NCBI RefSeq assembly: GCF_014646755.1 | Contig: NZ_BMNW01000002.1 | Span: 551,665 to 615,664, forward strand | Reading direction: 5' to 3' | Length of the DNA stretch: 64,000 bases | Origin: Pseudomonas asuensis | GTDB taxonomy: Bacteria > Pseudomonadota > Gammaproteobacteria > Pseudomonadales > Pseudomonadaceae | Part shown: piece by piece, positions 18,538-26,866 of the stretch | How positions within the stretch are numbered: the first letter of the stretch is position 1 | Layout: each line of letters starts with the position of its first letter | The notes under the pieces: model-generated | What the model was told of the DNA's origin: nothing | The model's input: only the letters and a program-made list of their open reading frames with translations | The model's database searches: none | Program-made: the position numbers and the translations under genes

Positions 18538-18567
18538 TAAAAAGGCCCCATTCAATGGGGCCTTTTA
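18538..18567. terminator. Bidirectional terminator between sodC and flhB
   Basis: AAAGGCCCCATT (18541-18552) pairs with AATGGGGCCTTT (18555-18566). Runs of A before and T after let it serve both the sodC transcript and the converging flhB transcript, which ends at 18571. Confidence 0.9.
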
Positions 18568-18570
18568 CCT

Positions 18571-19707
18571 TTATTCGTCGCGTCGTAAATCTGGCGGAAT
18601 AGGCGGTTCGTATGGCCGCTCTGGACGCCGACCCTGACCTGCCTTGTATTGCTTGAGTTGATAGACATAGGCTAGTACTTGCGCTACGGCAATATAGAGT
18701 CCGGCCGGAATTTCTTTATCTATATCAGTCGAGTAATACACTGCTCGCGCTAGGGCTGGAGACTCCAGTGTGGTAACGGCGTGCTCTTGGGCAAGCTCCC
18801 TGATTTTCAATGCAACAAAGTCGCTTCCCTTGGCCACCAGGATCGGTGCTCCTCCGGTAGCCGAATCGTATTTTAGTGCGACTGCATAATGCGTCGGGTT
18901 AGTAATAATGACATCCGCCTGCGGCACAGCAGTCATCATGCGCCGCTGAGCCATTTCCCTCTGCATCTGCCGCATACGCCCTTTCACCTCGGGCTTACCT
19001 TCACTGTCCTTGTATTCATCCTTGATCTGCTGTTTGGTCATCATCAACTTTTTCTTGCTGCTGTACCATTGAAATGGCACGTCAACACCAGCAATGATGA
19101 AAAGCCCTAATGACACCATTAGCGCTGCGTGCCCTGCTACTTGTATGCTATGCACAATAGCGCTTCCCAAGGGCTCCTTGGCAATAGATAGCAAGGCATC
19201 ACGCTCAGACAAGAGAACCAGTATTGCAATCGTCAATAAGAGTACGAACTTGATCAGCGCCTTGCTCAACTCCATCAGCGCATGCGTCGAAAACATTCGC
19301 TTGAGCCCCGATAGAGGATTCATACGACTGAACTTGGGCTGGAGGGATTTGCTGGAAAATAAAAATCCCCCTAGTGCTATAGGACCAATAACGGCAGCCA
19401 GCACGAGGACAACAAAAATAGGTATCATGCCAAGCATGGCCGTCTTGCCTGAAGCCAGCAGCAGAATCCCCATGCTTCGCTCATCGAGAACGGCCTCCCG
19501 GTTCAACGAAAAGCTTCCGCGCATAAGATCCAGCAGCGCATCCCCCAGTACTGATCCAAACGCCAAAAGCGCTATGAGTCCGCCCATCACAACTGTCAGC
19601 GTGCCCAGCTCTCGGGATCGGGGTAACTGCCCTTCCTCTCGCGCCTCACGCTTACGTTTATCGGTGGGTTCCTCTGTACGATCTTCACTGCTGGATTCGT
19701 CCGACAT
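18571..19707 (-). CDS. flhB: Flagellar export switch protein FlhB
   Basis: This 378-residue protein has a basic N-terminus (SEDRTEEPTDKRKREAREEG), four membrane segments and a cytoplasmic tail with the autocleavage motif NPTH at residues 270-273 followed by YAVALKYD. FlhB switches export from rod/hook to filament substrates together with FliK. It is the last gene of the fliK-flhB run, just before the terminator shared with sodC. A second copy of the tail alone is encoded at 3012-3326. Confidence 0.96.
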   Translation of the reverse strand: MSDESSSEDRTEEPTDKRKREAREEGQLPRSRELGTLTVVMGGLIALLAFGSVLGDALLDLMRGSFSLNREAVLDERSMGILLLASGKTAMLGMIPIFVVLVLAAVIGPIALGGFLFSSKSLQPKFSRMNPLSGLKRMFSTHALMELSKALIKFVLLLTIAILVLLSERDALLSIAKEPLGSAIVHSIQVAGHAALMVSLGLFIIAGVDVPFQWYSSKKKLMMTKQQIKDEYKDSEGKPEVKGRMRQMQREMAQRRMMTAVPQADVIITNPTHYAVALKYDSATGGAPILVAKGSDFVALKIRELAQEHAVTTLESPALARAVYYSTDIDKEIPAGLYIAVAQVLAYVYQLKQYKAGQGRRPERPYEPPIPPDLRRDE

Positions 19708-19719
19708 GGCGACCTCCTA

Positions 19720-20496
19720 TTATCGCGCCCGCACCAGCTCGCGGAGCCATTGCAGTGCTTCAGTGACTAATGATTCGTAGTGCGAAAAAATATCAGCCGT
19801 CCCAATCCAGATAATGACCAGCCCCAACCCAACGGTTAGCGGCATACCGATGGAAAAAATGTTGAGCTGAGGCGCTGCACGGGTCATTACGCCAAAGGCA
19901 AGGTTAACAACCAGCAATGCTGTAACGGCAGGCAAAACCAGCAGCACCCCAGCCCCCAGTACCCAACTCAATTTGCCCGCCAAATCCCAGAAGTGATCAA
20001 CCGAGAGTACCTGGCCAACTGGCAGGGTCGTAAAGCTTTCCGCCAATATCTCCATGACGATCAGATGCCCATTCATGGACAAGAACAAAAGCGTCACCAG
20101 CACATTGAAGAACTGCCCCAGCACCGGTACCGAAATACCATTAGCCGGATCAACCATCGAAGCGAAGCTAAGGCCCGCCTGGGTCGATAACAACTGTCCG
20201 GAAATCACAAACACATGAAAAAACAGCTGGAGGCTAAAGCCCATCAGCGCTCCAATCAGTATCTGCTCTGCAATTAATGGCATGGCCTGCACGCTAACCG
20301 CATCCACTTGCGGCATAGGAGGCAGCGTAGGCACCAGCAATGCAGTAAACGCTAGCGCCATATAAAGCTTTACGCGCGCGGGAACCATATTGGTTCCAAT
20401 GATAGGCATTGTCATAAAGAGCGCAGCAACTCGGAACAGGGGCAGCAGGAATGTACCGACCCAGCCGCCGATCTGTGCATCACTGAGTTCCAGCAT
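19720..20496 (-). CDS. fliR: Flagellar export gate protein FliR
   Basis: This 258-residue membrane protein has about six hydrophobic segments and family motifs such as FFHVFVISGQLLSTQAGLSFASMVDPANG. FliR joins FliP and FliQ in the export-gate core at the base of the flagellum. It starts four bases after fliQ and is followed by flhB after 12 bases. Confidence 0.94.
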   Translation of the reverse strand: MLELSDAQIGGWVGTFLLPLFRVAALFMTMPIIGTNMVPARVKLYMALAFTALLVPTLPPMPQVDAVSVQAMPLIAEQILIGALMGFSLQLFFHVFVISGQLLSTQAGLSFASMVDPANGISVPVLGQFFNVLVTLLFLSMNGHLIVMEILAESFTTLPVGQVLSVDHFWDLAGKLSWVLGAGVLLVLPAVTALLVVNLAFGVMTRAAPQLNIFSIGMPLTVGLGLVIIWIGTADIFSHYESLVTEALQWLRELVRAR

Positions 20497-20499
20497 GAC

Positions 20500-20769
20500 T
20501 CAACCAATCAACATAGGAACGTTGATGATTATGTTACGCATAAACTCCATTAATTGGCGCGTCAACCAGGGCCCTAGAACAATTAGTGTCAACAGCGTAA
20601 CAATCAATCGGGGCAGAAAGCTTAAGGTTTGTTCGTTGATCTGGGTTGCCGCTTGAAACATCGAGACAATCAAGCCAACAACCAAACTCGGCACAATCAA
20701 GATGCCCACTAACAACGCGGTTAACCAGAGCGCTTGTCGAAACAGATCTACGGCGACTTCAGGCGTCAT
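20500..20769 (-). CDS. fliQ: Flagellar export gate protein FliQ
   Basis: This 89-residue protein has two membrane hairpin helices separated by the conserved FQAATQINEQTLSFLP loop. Several copies assemble with FliP and FliR into the export gate. Length is exactly typical, and it lies between fliP and fliR as expected. Confidence 0.94.
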   Translation of the reverse strand: MTPEVAVDLFRQALWLTALLVGILIVPSLVVGLIVSMFQAATQINEQTLSFLPRLIVTLLTLIVLGPWLTRQLMEFMRNIIINVPMLIG

Positions 20770-20781
20770 GGGCCATCTCCC

Positions 20782-21600
20782 TTATACGGTACCGAAACTG
20801 CTAGCCAGGGTGCCCATGATCAGGGACCACCCATCAACCAGCACGAAAAGCATCAGCTTGAAAGGTAGAGAGATAATCATTGGCGACAGCATCATCATGC
20901 CCATACCCATCAGCACGCTGGCGACCACAAGATCGATCACAAGGAAAGGAATAAAAATCATGAACCCGATCTGAAAAGCCGTTTTCAGTTCAGAGGTTAC
21001 GAACGCTGGAACCACAATTGTCAATGGGGCCTGATCAGGTGAAGCGATGTCCGTACGCTTGGACAACCGCATAAACATATCAAGATCAGACTGCCGGGTC
21101 TGTGCAAGCATGAAGTCCTTGATCGGTCCCTCCGCCCGCGCAATTGCATCCTGCGCGGTCAACTGCTCATTCAGATAGGGTTGCAAGGCGTCATTATTGA
21201 TGCGATCAAAAACCGGCGCCATGATGAACAGCGTGAGAAACAGTGCCAAACCAATCAACACTTGGTTTGACGGTGTTGTCTGAAGTCCCAAGGCCTGACG
21301 GAGAATAGCGAATACAATAATGATTCGCGTAAAGCTGGTCATCAACATGACGAACGCTGGAATGAAACTCAGCGCTGTCATGATCAGCAAGATCTGCAGG
21401 CTGACGGAATATTCCTGCTGACCGTTAGCGTTTGTATTGAGTGTAATGGCGGAAATAGATAGCGGATTATTATTAGCCGCGCTTTCCTGACCAAAGGCCA
21501 AGGGTGCTGCAAGCGCGAGCAGCACGAGCAGGCAGTTACAAAGCAAACGAAGATTAGGTTTTAACAACGTTGTAAACACACCGGTTGTAACAGTCAGCAC
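20782..21600 (-). CDS. fliP: Flagellar export gate protein FliP
   Basis: This protein of about 272 residues has a cleavable signal ([21 protein letters not shown]) and the FliP core, including [20 protein letters not shown] and [17 protein letters not shown]. It forms the export-gate core with FliQ and FliR. The start is uncertain: the frame contains no ATG before the core. I chose a GTG at 21598-21600 with GGAG nine bases upstream; a GTG at 21663 (inside fliO), a later GTG and a TTG nearer the signal peptide are alternatives. Confidence 0.92.
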   Translation of the reverse strand: MLTVTTGVFTTLLKPNLRLLCNCLLVLLALAAPLAFGQESAANNNPLSISAITLNTNANGQQEYSVSLQILLIMTALSFIPAFVMLMTSFTRIIIVFAILRQALGLQTTPSNQVLIGLALFLTLFIMAPVFDRINNDALQPYLNEQLTAQDAIARAEGPIKDFMLAQTRQSDLDMFMRLSKRTDIASPDQAPLTIVVPAFVTSELKTAFQIGFMIFIPFLVIDLVVASVLMGMGMMMLSPMIISLPFKLMLFVLVDGWSLIMGTLASSFGTV

Positions 21601-21640
21601 CAGTTCATTCTCCGCACCAGTAGCGCGAAAGGCTTCAATG

Positions 21641-22054
21641 TCATGATTTATCCTTAGGATCACGACTGATCAGCTCGAAAAGCCGTTGAGCAAACTCAGG
21701 CGAAGCCGGCTGTTCGTCAGCCAAACGAACCGGCTCTTTCATCACATGCAAAGGCGTAATACGCCCGGCAGTAAGCCCTACAAGCACTTGCTCTTGCCCT
21801 ACCTGCACCAGCACTAATCTCTCCCGCGGGCCTAAATGCTGAGTCGCTACCAATTTGATAGTGTTATTACCGCGTGGTCCCACTTGCTGCACACGGCGGA
21901 TAAGCCAGGCAAGGCCGAAGATAAGGCCGACGATCAACAGAAGACCCAGCACCAGTTGAGTCAACTGAGACCCTGTATTGGTAGCCGGAGCAACCGTCTC
22001 GGCCGCCTGAGCAGCAAGCGGCAAGGTAGTCAGTAGAGCTATGAGCATTCGCAT
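21641..22054 (-). CDS. fliO: Flagellar biosynthesis protein FliO
   Basis: This 137-residue protein has an N-terminal hydrophobic stretch ([15 protein letters not shown]), a membrane segment ([19 protein letters not shown]) and a short cytoplasmic domain ([18 protein letters not shown]). FliO helps assemble the FliP ring. The start was placed at the ATG giving MRMLIALL, five bases after the fliN stop; an upstream start would overlap fliN by 41 bases. Confidence 0.9.
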   Translation of the reverse strand: MRMLIALLTTLPLAAQAAETVAPATNTGSQLTQLVLGLLLIVGLIFGLAWLIRRVQQVGPRGNNTIKLVATQHLGPRERLVLVQVGQEQVLVGLTAGRITPLHVMKEPVRLADEQPASPEFAQRLFELISRDPKDKS

Positions 22055-22058
22055 AAGG

Positions 22059-22514
22059 TCAGCGTAGTTTCTTGATACGTTCACTGGGGCTGATGACATC
22101 GGTCAGCCGGATACCGAACTTCTCGTTAACCACCACCACTTCACCGTGAGCAATCAATGTACCGTTGACCAGAACATCGAGTGGCTCGCCTGCCAAGCGA
22201 TCAAGCTCGATAACCGAGCCCTGATTCAGTTGTAGCAGGTTCCGAATGGAAATGTCGGTATGACCAACCTCCATCGAGATCATTACCGGGATGTCCAGAA
22301 TCACATCCAGGTTCGGACCTTCCATACCCGTGATTTGCTGATTGTTACCCTGGGCTCCAGCAAACTCTTCTACAGGCGCACGGGCCGCAGGACTAGCACC
22401 CTGAGCCATCATCGCATCGATTTCATCCTGATTGGATTCGCCCGCCTCTGCCATCGCAGCGGCCCACTCATCAGCCAGAGCCTGTTCTTCGCTGTTGGTG
22501 TTTTGATCTGCCAT
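22059..22514 (-). CDS. fliN: Flagellar motor switch protein FliN
   Basis: This 151-residue protein has an acidic, Ala-rich N-terminal region and a C-terminal SpoA domain (about 70-150: LDVILDIPVMISMEVGHTDI, GSVIELDRLAGEPLDVLVNG). FliN forms the lower part of the C-ring with FliM. The start chosen is MADQNTNSEEQALADEW; the open frame continues upstream into fliM. Confidence 0.94.
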   Translation of the reverse strand: MADQNTNSEEQALADEWAAAMAEAGESNQDEIDAMMAQGASPAARAPVEEFAGAQGNNQQITGMEGPNLDVILDIPVMISMEVGHTDISIRNLLQLNQGSVIELDRLAGEPLDVLVNGTLIAHGEVVVVNEKFGIRLTDVISPSERIKKLR

Positions 22515-22581
22515 CTTAACCTCAATCCAAAACGGTGAGCCTACGGCTCGAAAGAAATAAAAGCTTTCAGTCAAAATCGCA

Positions 22582-23553
22582 TCAGCGAGAGCTCTTGACC
22601 GGTTCGATGATTTGCAAAGCCAGGTTACCTTTACGAGCGCCCATCTTGACCCTGAAAGTCGGCATACCATTAGCGCGCATTAGCATTTCTTCCGGCATTT
22701 CGACCGGAATTACATCGCCAGGCTGCATATGCAGAATGTCACGCAGTCTGAGCTGACGACGCACCACTGTCGCCTCCAGCGGTACACGGATATCCAACAG
22801 ATCTTCGCGCATGGCCTTGACCCAGCGCTCATCCTGATCATCTACATCTGACTGAAAGCCAGCATCCAGCATTTCGCGGATTGGCTCAATCATGGAGTAC
22901 GGCATGGCAATATGTAGCTCACCGCCACCGCCATCGAGCTCAATGCTGAACGAGCTAACCACTACCACTTCATTCGGGCTGACGATATTCGCCATAGCCG
23001 GATTGACTTCAGAGTTAATGTACTCGAACTGGCACGCCAGCATTGCGCCCCAAGCTTCCTTGAGGTCAACGAAGCACTGATCAAGCACCATGCGCACTAC
23101 ACGCAGCTCGGTCGGCGTAAACTCACGGCCCTCGATCTTGGCATGACGACCATCACCACCAAAGAAGTTATCCACCAGCTTGAAGACCAGCTTGGCATCC
23201 AGAATGAACAACGCCGTACCACGCAACGGCTTGATCTTTACCATGTTCAAGCTAGTCGGAACGTACAACGAGCGAACGTACTCGCCAAACTTCAGGACTT
23301 GTACACCCCCTACGGAAACGTCTGCCGAGCGACGCAACAAGTTGAACATACTAACGCGGGTATAACGAGCGAAGCGCTCGTTGATCATCTCCAGCGTTGG
23401 CATACGCCCACGAACGATGCGGTCCTGGCTTGTGAGGTCATATCCCCTGACCGAGCCTGTAGGTGCTATAGGATCCGTTTCTACAAGACCATCATCGACT
23501 CCATGTAGAAGTGCATCGATTTCATCCTGAGACAGTAAATCTTGTACAGACAT
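22582..23553 (-). CDS. fliM: Flagellar motor switch protein FliM
   Basis: This 323-residue protein starts with the CheY-binding peptide (VQDLLSQDEIDALLHG), followed by the FliM middle domain with the GGxG-type segment (FGGDGR) and a C-terminal SpoA domain (about 240-315). FliM receives CheY-P and sets rotor direction. It begins nine bases after fliL. Length is normal. Confidence 0.96.
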   Translation of the reverse strand: MSVQDLLSQDEIDALLHGVDDGLVETDPIAPTGSVRGYDLTSQDRIVRGRMPTLEMINERFARYTRVSMFNLLRRSADVSVGGVQVLKFGEYVRSLYVPTSLNMVKIKPLRGTALFILDAKLVFKLVDNFFGGDGRHAKIEGREFTPTELRVVRMVLDQCFVDLKEAWGAMLACQFEYINSEVNPAMANIVSPNEVVVVSSFSIELDGGGGELHIAMPYSMIEPIREMLDAGFQSDVDDQDERWVKAMREDLLDIRVPLEATVVRRQLRLRDILHMQPGDVIPVEMPEEMLMRANGMPTFRVKMGARKGNLALQIIEPVKSSR

Positions 23554-23561
23554 GGCAATCC

Positions 23562-24074
23562 CTATTGCAGGACGAAGTTAGTGAACAAAACCTGCTCGAC
23601 TGTAGGTTGACCCACCTGCTTCTGAGCAAGCTCCTGAATCTTGGACGTTGCCTGCTGACGCAACAGCTCTTTACCAACTGGCGTCAACAAGGCGTCATAA
23701 TTTTGTGCCGAAAGCAGCATGACCAGCTGGTTACGCACTTGGGGCAAATGCGCCTTGAGCTCGTCCATCTTTGCCTGATCGCGCCCCATTAATGCTACGC
23801 CAACCTGCATATAACGCTGCCTACCGTTCACATTGAAGTTGACCACAAAAGACGGCGTTAATTTTTCATAGATAGCAGGTAACCGGACAGGAGTGGTCGG
23901 CTCTGCCTTTGCGGCTTCGGCATCATGAGCCTTCTTGTTCATGATGAACCATGTTGCTCCGACCGAAGCACCTATCGTTAATAGCAGCGCGACTACGACA
24001 ATGATGATGAGCTTAAGCTTGCTTTTGCCAGCAGGTTTGGCGCCGTCATCAGCCGTTTGTTCTTTCTTGGCCAT
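23562..24074 (-). CDS. fliL: Flagellar basal body-associated protein FliL
   Basis: This 170-residue protein has a basic N-terminus, one membrane segment (about 20-40, LIIIVVVALLLTIGASVGAT) and a periplasmic domain (about 70-170) with FVVNFNVNGRQRYMQVGVAL and the final VEQVLFTNFVLQ. FliL supports stator function. It starts the fliLMNOPQR-flhB gene run, 159 bases after fliK. I saw no good sigma-54 site in that gap. Confidence 0.93.
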   Translation of the reverse strand: MAKKEQTADDGAKPAGKSKLKLIIIVVVALLLTIGASVGATWFIMNKKAHDAEAAKAEPTTPVRLPAIYEKLTPSFVVNFNVNGRQRYMQVGVALMGRDQAKMDELKAHLPQVRNQLVMLLSAQNYDALLTPVGKELLRQQATSKIQELAQKQVGQPTVEQVLFTNFVLQ

Positions 24075-24233
24075 GCTTATATCCGTACTTGAGTGAACCG
24101 CTTACAGCCCTAGCAAAAGAGAGGGATAACAGCAGTCTTGTTGATACATTCATCTTTAGCCAGTCGCTTAAAGCCTGGCCTTCAGATTTGCCCTTGGTGA
24201 GACAAGCCTCATTACCTGTGAAAACCTTAGCGA

Positions 24234-25559
24234 TCAGGCATAGAAGTCCACGACACCGTCATTTCTTTTTATCGCATGCGCTACCGTCTCACTTGAGGCT
24301 GCAGCTACTTCGTCGTTTGCACGATCCTCGTTACCCGATTTGGCATCTGAAGAGCGCCGCCCGCCCGTTCCCGTGTCCTGCTGCGCGGTTTGCCAGTCAC
24401 GATGCGTCGACTGGTCAGAAACGTTTACATCAAGCGTCATACCCTGCTGCAGAAACATGTCCCGCAAACGCTGAGACTGGCTATCGAGCGCATCACGAAC
24501 ATCAGCATGCGGACTCGCAAAAGTAACCTGTGCCTGATCACTGGTCATGTCGATACGGACCTCCAGGCGACCCAACCCTGCCGGCTCGAGGCGAATATCT
24601 GCACTTTTAAGGTTTTGGCTCGACATCCACATGACTCGATCAATAACACCCTCGTGCCAATCGGACTGATTCATTGCCAACGGCTGGCCAGGCACTGTAG
24701 GTGCAACGGGCCGAGCAGTCTGAACGGGTGTTCCCATTGCCTGGGACAAGCTATTCAACTTGTCTGCAAAGGATTCATCGCGCCCACCAGATAATGCCCT
24801 GTCGTCAACATCCTTTAAGCCCTGCAGCACTTCTAGAGAGGCTTCGCCCTCAGCAGGTTGGTCTCCAGCTGCCGCTGCCAACAGAGAGTTCATCATCTCA
24901 GTCTGTTTGGTTACGCCTTGATTTGTACCTGCACTGGCTTGTCCAGCATTAGACGTTGTGTCGGTAGTTTGCGGCAGCTTACCGCCAGCCTGGGCCAGCA
25001 GTTGGCCAGCAACCTCATCCGAAGGCGTTGTCTGGCTGCTCAAAGTATCAGTTTCAGAAGCTGCATCCAGCCCTTGCAAAAGTGCTGGCTCATCACCTGC
25101 CATTAACGTCGACGTCAAAGAGCTGACGGCATTGGGAACAGGCACAGGGGCTATCTCAGCAGGTAGAGCCCCTGTCATTCCGAGTAGCAATAGCGGATCC
25201 AGCTGAACCTCGGGCACAGGGGATACATTCTCTTCCGCTATCGGCAAAGCTTTGCCGTAATCGGCAGACTGGGTGTCACCCTTCTGCTTCACCTCTGAAG
25301 AGGCAGATTCGCCAGCCTTGCTGTCATCAACCCTGCTGTCTTTAGGCGATGCAGATGACTCACGTCTTACAGATTTAGTGTCCGTGTCACGCGTACGTGT
25401 TTCGTTGCGAGCAGGTTGTTGCTCCTTGGCATAGACATCGGAAAAACGCGGGGTATCACTGCGAATTGACTCAGCAGGCTTTGACGGCGCTTTAAATGCC
25501 GATTTGGCCGAGCTGATGTCAGGCGTCGACGACAAGGTGAAGTCAGAGGCGACAGCCAT
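24234..25559 (-). CDS. fliK: Flagellar hook-length control protein FliK
   Basis: This 441-residue protein has a long Ser/Thr/Ala-rich N-terminal ruler region and a C-terminal Flg_hook domain (about 300-395: MSSQNLKSADIRLEPAGLGR, LEVRIDMTSDQAQVTF, LRDMFLQQGMTLDVNVSDQS). It measures the hook and triggers the FlhB switch. A sigma-54 promoter lies about 35 bases upstream, between the Hpt gene and fliK. Ser/Thr-rich composition is usual. Confidence 0.93.
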   Translation of the reverse strand: MAVASDFTLSSTPDISSAKSAFKAPSKPAESIRSDTPRFSDVYAKEQQPARNETRTRDTDTKSVRRESSASPKDSRVDDSKAGESASSEVKQKGDTQSADYGKALPIAEENVSPVPEVQLDPLLLLGMTGALPAEIAPVPVPNAVSSLTSTLMAGDEPALLQGLDAASETDTLSSQTTPSDEVAGQLLAQAGGKLPQTTDTTSNAGQASAGTNQGVTKQTEMMNSLLAAAAGDQPAEGEASLEVLQGLKDVDDRALSGGRDESFADKLNSLSQAMGTPVQTARPVAPTVPGQPLAMNQSDWHEGVIDRVMWMSSQNLKSADIRLEPAGLGRLEVRIDMTSDQAQVTFASPHADVRDALDSQSQRLRDMFLQQGMTLDVNVSDQSTHRDWQTAQQDTGTGGRRSSDAKSGNEDRANDEVAAASSETVAHAIKRNDGVVDFYA

Positions 25560-25594
25560 AAAATTGCTCCAGTTAAGGTATCTAGAGCTAGAGA

Positions 25595-25610
25595 AGCAAA
25601 CGCTGGGCCA
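25595..25610 (-). promoter_or_regulatory. Sigma-54 promoter of fliK
   Basis: The minus-strand sequence TGGCCCAGCGTTTGCT matches the -24/-12 consensus with correct spacing. Transcription would start near 25584, leaving a short leader with GGAG before the fliK ATG. It separates fliK from the Hpt gene as a transcription unit. Confidence 0.78.
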
Positions 25611-25631
25611 GCTTTGAGGAAAGCTTTAAAA

Positions 25632-25985
25632 TTATGTATACCGTTGCCGTTCCGATTTAAACAGAATGCGCACAATGGCAAACTCACGCTGGATGCTTTC
25701 GATTTTTTCATCGATTATGGCCAGAGGAGCATTCCGGCGAGCAGCCTCCTCTAAATCCCGACAAAGATTTGTCAGAATTATAGCGCCCATATTGCTAGAG
25801 CTTCCCTTGAAGCTATGCGCTACATGCCGAAGCTGTACCAAGTCTTGTGCCCCACAGGCGTTCCTCAGCGCACGAATGCGCTCCTCGGAGTCAGAAATAT
25901 AGGTATCGAGCAAGTTACCGTACTCATCTTCCATGATTTCCTGTAAAGCAACGAGGGTATCGGTATCTAAATGTGGCAATGACAT
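25632..25985 (-). CDS. hptB: Hpt-domain phosphotransfer protein (HptB-like)
   Basis: This 117-residue single Hpt domain has the phospho-accepting histidine in HSFKGSSSNMGA (His57 from the chosen ATG). In pseudomonads HptB relays phosphate from hybrid kinases to HsbR, which with HsbA controls FlgM and c-di-GMP output; in many species these genes lie between fliK and fliJ. Here hsbR and hsbA are missing from that place. Start: ATG at 25985, or GTG at 25997, which overlaps the stop of a 28-codon upstream ORF (GTGA). The upstream ORF has the good ribosome binding site, so translational coupling is likely. Confidence 0.85.
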   Translation of the reverse strand: MSLPHLDTDTLVALQEIMEDEYGNLLDTYISDSEERIRALRNACGAQDLVQLRHVAHSFKGSSSNMGAIILTNLCRDLEEAARRNAPLAIIDEKIESIQREFAIVRILFKSERQRYT

Positions 25986-25993
25986 GCTAGGAC

Positions 25994-26080
25994 TCACTCA
26001 TCAGGCCAAAGATGCCAGACGAAATGGTGAAGTAACGTGAGGGAAAAGCGTAAGCGCAGCGTTGCACAAAGCTTCCACAT
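25994..26080 (-). CDS. 28-residue small ORF upstream of the Hpt gene
   Basis: ATG at 26078-26080 is preceded by GGAGGG at ideal spacing and opens a frame of 28 codons (MWKLCATLRLRFSLTL...) ending in TGA at 25994. The stop overlaps a GTG of the Hpt gene and lies eight bases before its ATG. The peptide is rich in Leu, Arg, His and Trp and matches no family I know. It may be a leader that couples translation to the Hpt gene, or the remnant of a lost neighbour such as hsbR. No experimental support can be seen in sequence. Confidence 0.45.
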   Translation of the reverse strand: MWKLCATLRLRFSLTLLHHFVWHLWPDE

Positions 26081-26376
26081 TAAACCCTCCGTTAATAGTT
26101 AAGACTGGTAAATGCTTTGAGAGATGATTCTGACAAAGCTGGCACTCTAATGGCACCCCTAATCCAGAATAAATTGCTCCAAGGCGAGTCCGGTAAGCTT
26201 TTATGCTGCTGTAATTAAGCTTGTAGACATCATAATGACCAATCTTTTACCAGACTTGAAAGGATAACCATAAGCCTGGCGTCAAAAATCCAGCAACTTG
26301 TAATCCTTATCTTTCACTTACTGCAAAAATTGACTTGCTGACTTTTATATGGCGGCATTTGAAGCAGATGATGACG
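26081..26376. other. Gene-free gap between the Hpt ORFs and fliJ
   Basis: About 300 bases hold no convincing coding frame. The gap is AT-richer than its surroundings. On the plus strand TGGCAC occurs twice 11 bases apart (26140-26145, 26151-26156), giving a sigma-54-like arrangement that points toward no annotated gene. hsbA and hsbR would normally lie here. The promoter of the Hpt unit should be in this stretch, but I cannot fix it. Confidence 0.6.
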
Positions 26377-26407
26377 ATAAAAAAGGCCAGCAAATAGACT
26401 GGCCTTG
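26377..26407 (-). terminator. Terminator after fliJ
   Basis: AAGGCCAG (26383-26390) and CTGGCCTT (26399-26406) form a stem followed on the minus strand by TTTTTT. It ends the fliH-fliI-fliJ transcript just four bases after the fliJ stop. Confidence 0.85.
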
Positions 26408-26410
26408 AGA

Positions 26411-26860
26411 TCACTGCATACGGACCCGCTGCAAAATTCGCTGAGAGAACTCATCCATCTGCTTCTGCTCTCGCTTGTCTTCCACGAGCCGCTGCTCCTG
26501 ACGGTACTTTTCAACCAGCTTCTTCAAGCCTTCCAGTCGAGCATAGCGCTGCTGCCAGGACTGGCGCGCCTTGTCCACAACATCGCGATGCCAATGCGTG
26601 CTTCGCTCCTGTTGAGCAATAGCATCCTCAAGCTGGCTGAGAAAGCGCTGATAACCAATCATCCACTGGCCTGAAACACCTTGGCTTCCGGCATTGAGCC
26701 ACTGCTTGTGATAGTCATCCCGATAACGCTGTAGATCGGCGAGCTTCTGCTCGGCTTGCATCAACTGCGTCTGGCACTTGCCTAATTGACGAGCGGCATC
26801 CCGCTCCTCTTGCTCACTCATGTCTACTACTGGAGACAACCGTTCAGCACGACCTTTCAT
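26411..26860 (-). CDS. fliJ: Flagellar export chaperone FliJ
   Basis: This 149-residue protein is almost all charged helix and probably a two-stranded coiled coil, as in FliJ, the stalk-like protein that links the FliI ATPase ring to FlhA. It starts six bases after fliI. Low sequence conservation is normal for FliJ; context, length and coiled-coil character give the call. Confidence 0.9.
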   Translation of the reverse strand: MKGRAERLSPVVDMSEQEERDAARQLGKCQTQLMQAEQKLADLQRYRDDYHKQWLNAGSQGVSGQWMIGYQRFLSQLEDAIAQQERSTHWHRDVVDKARQSWQQRYARLEGLKKLVEKYRQEQRLVEDKREQKQMDEFSQRILQRVRMQ

Positions 26861-26866
26861 GATTCA

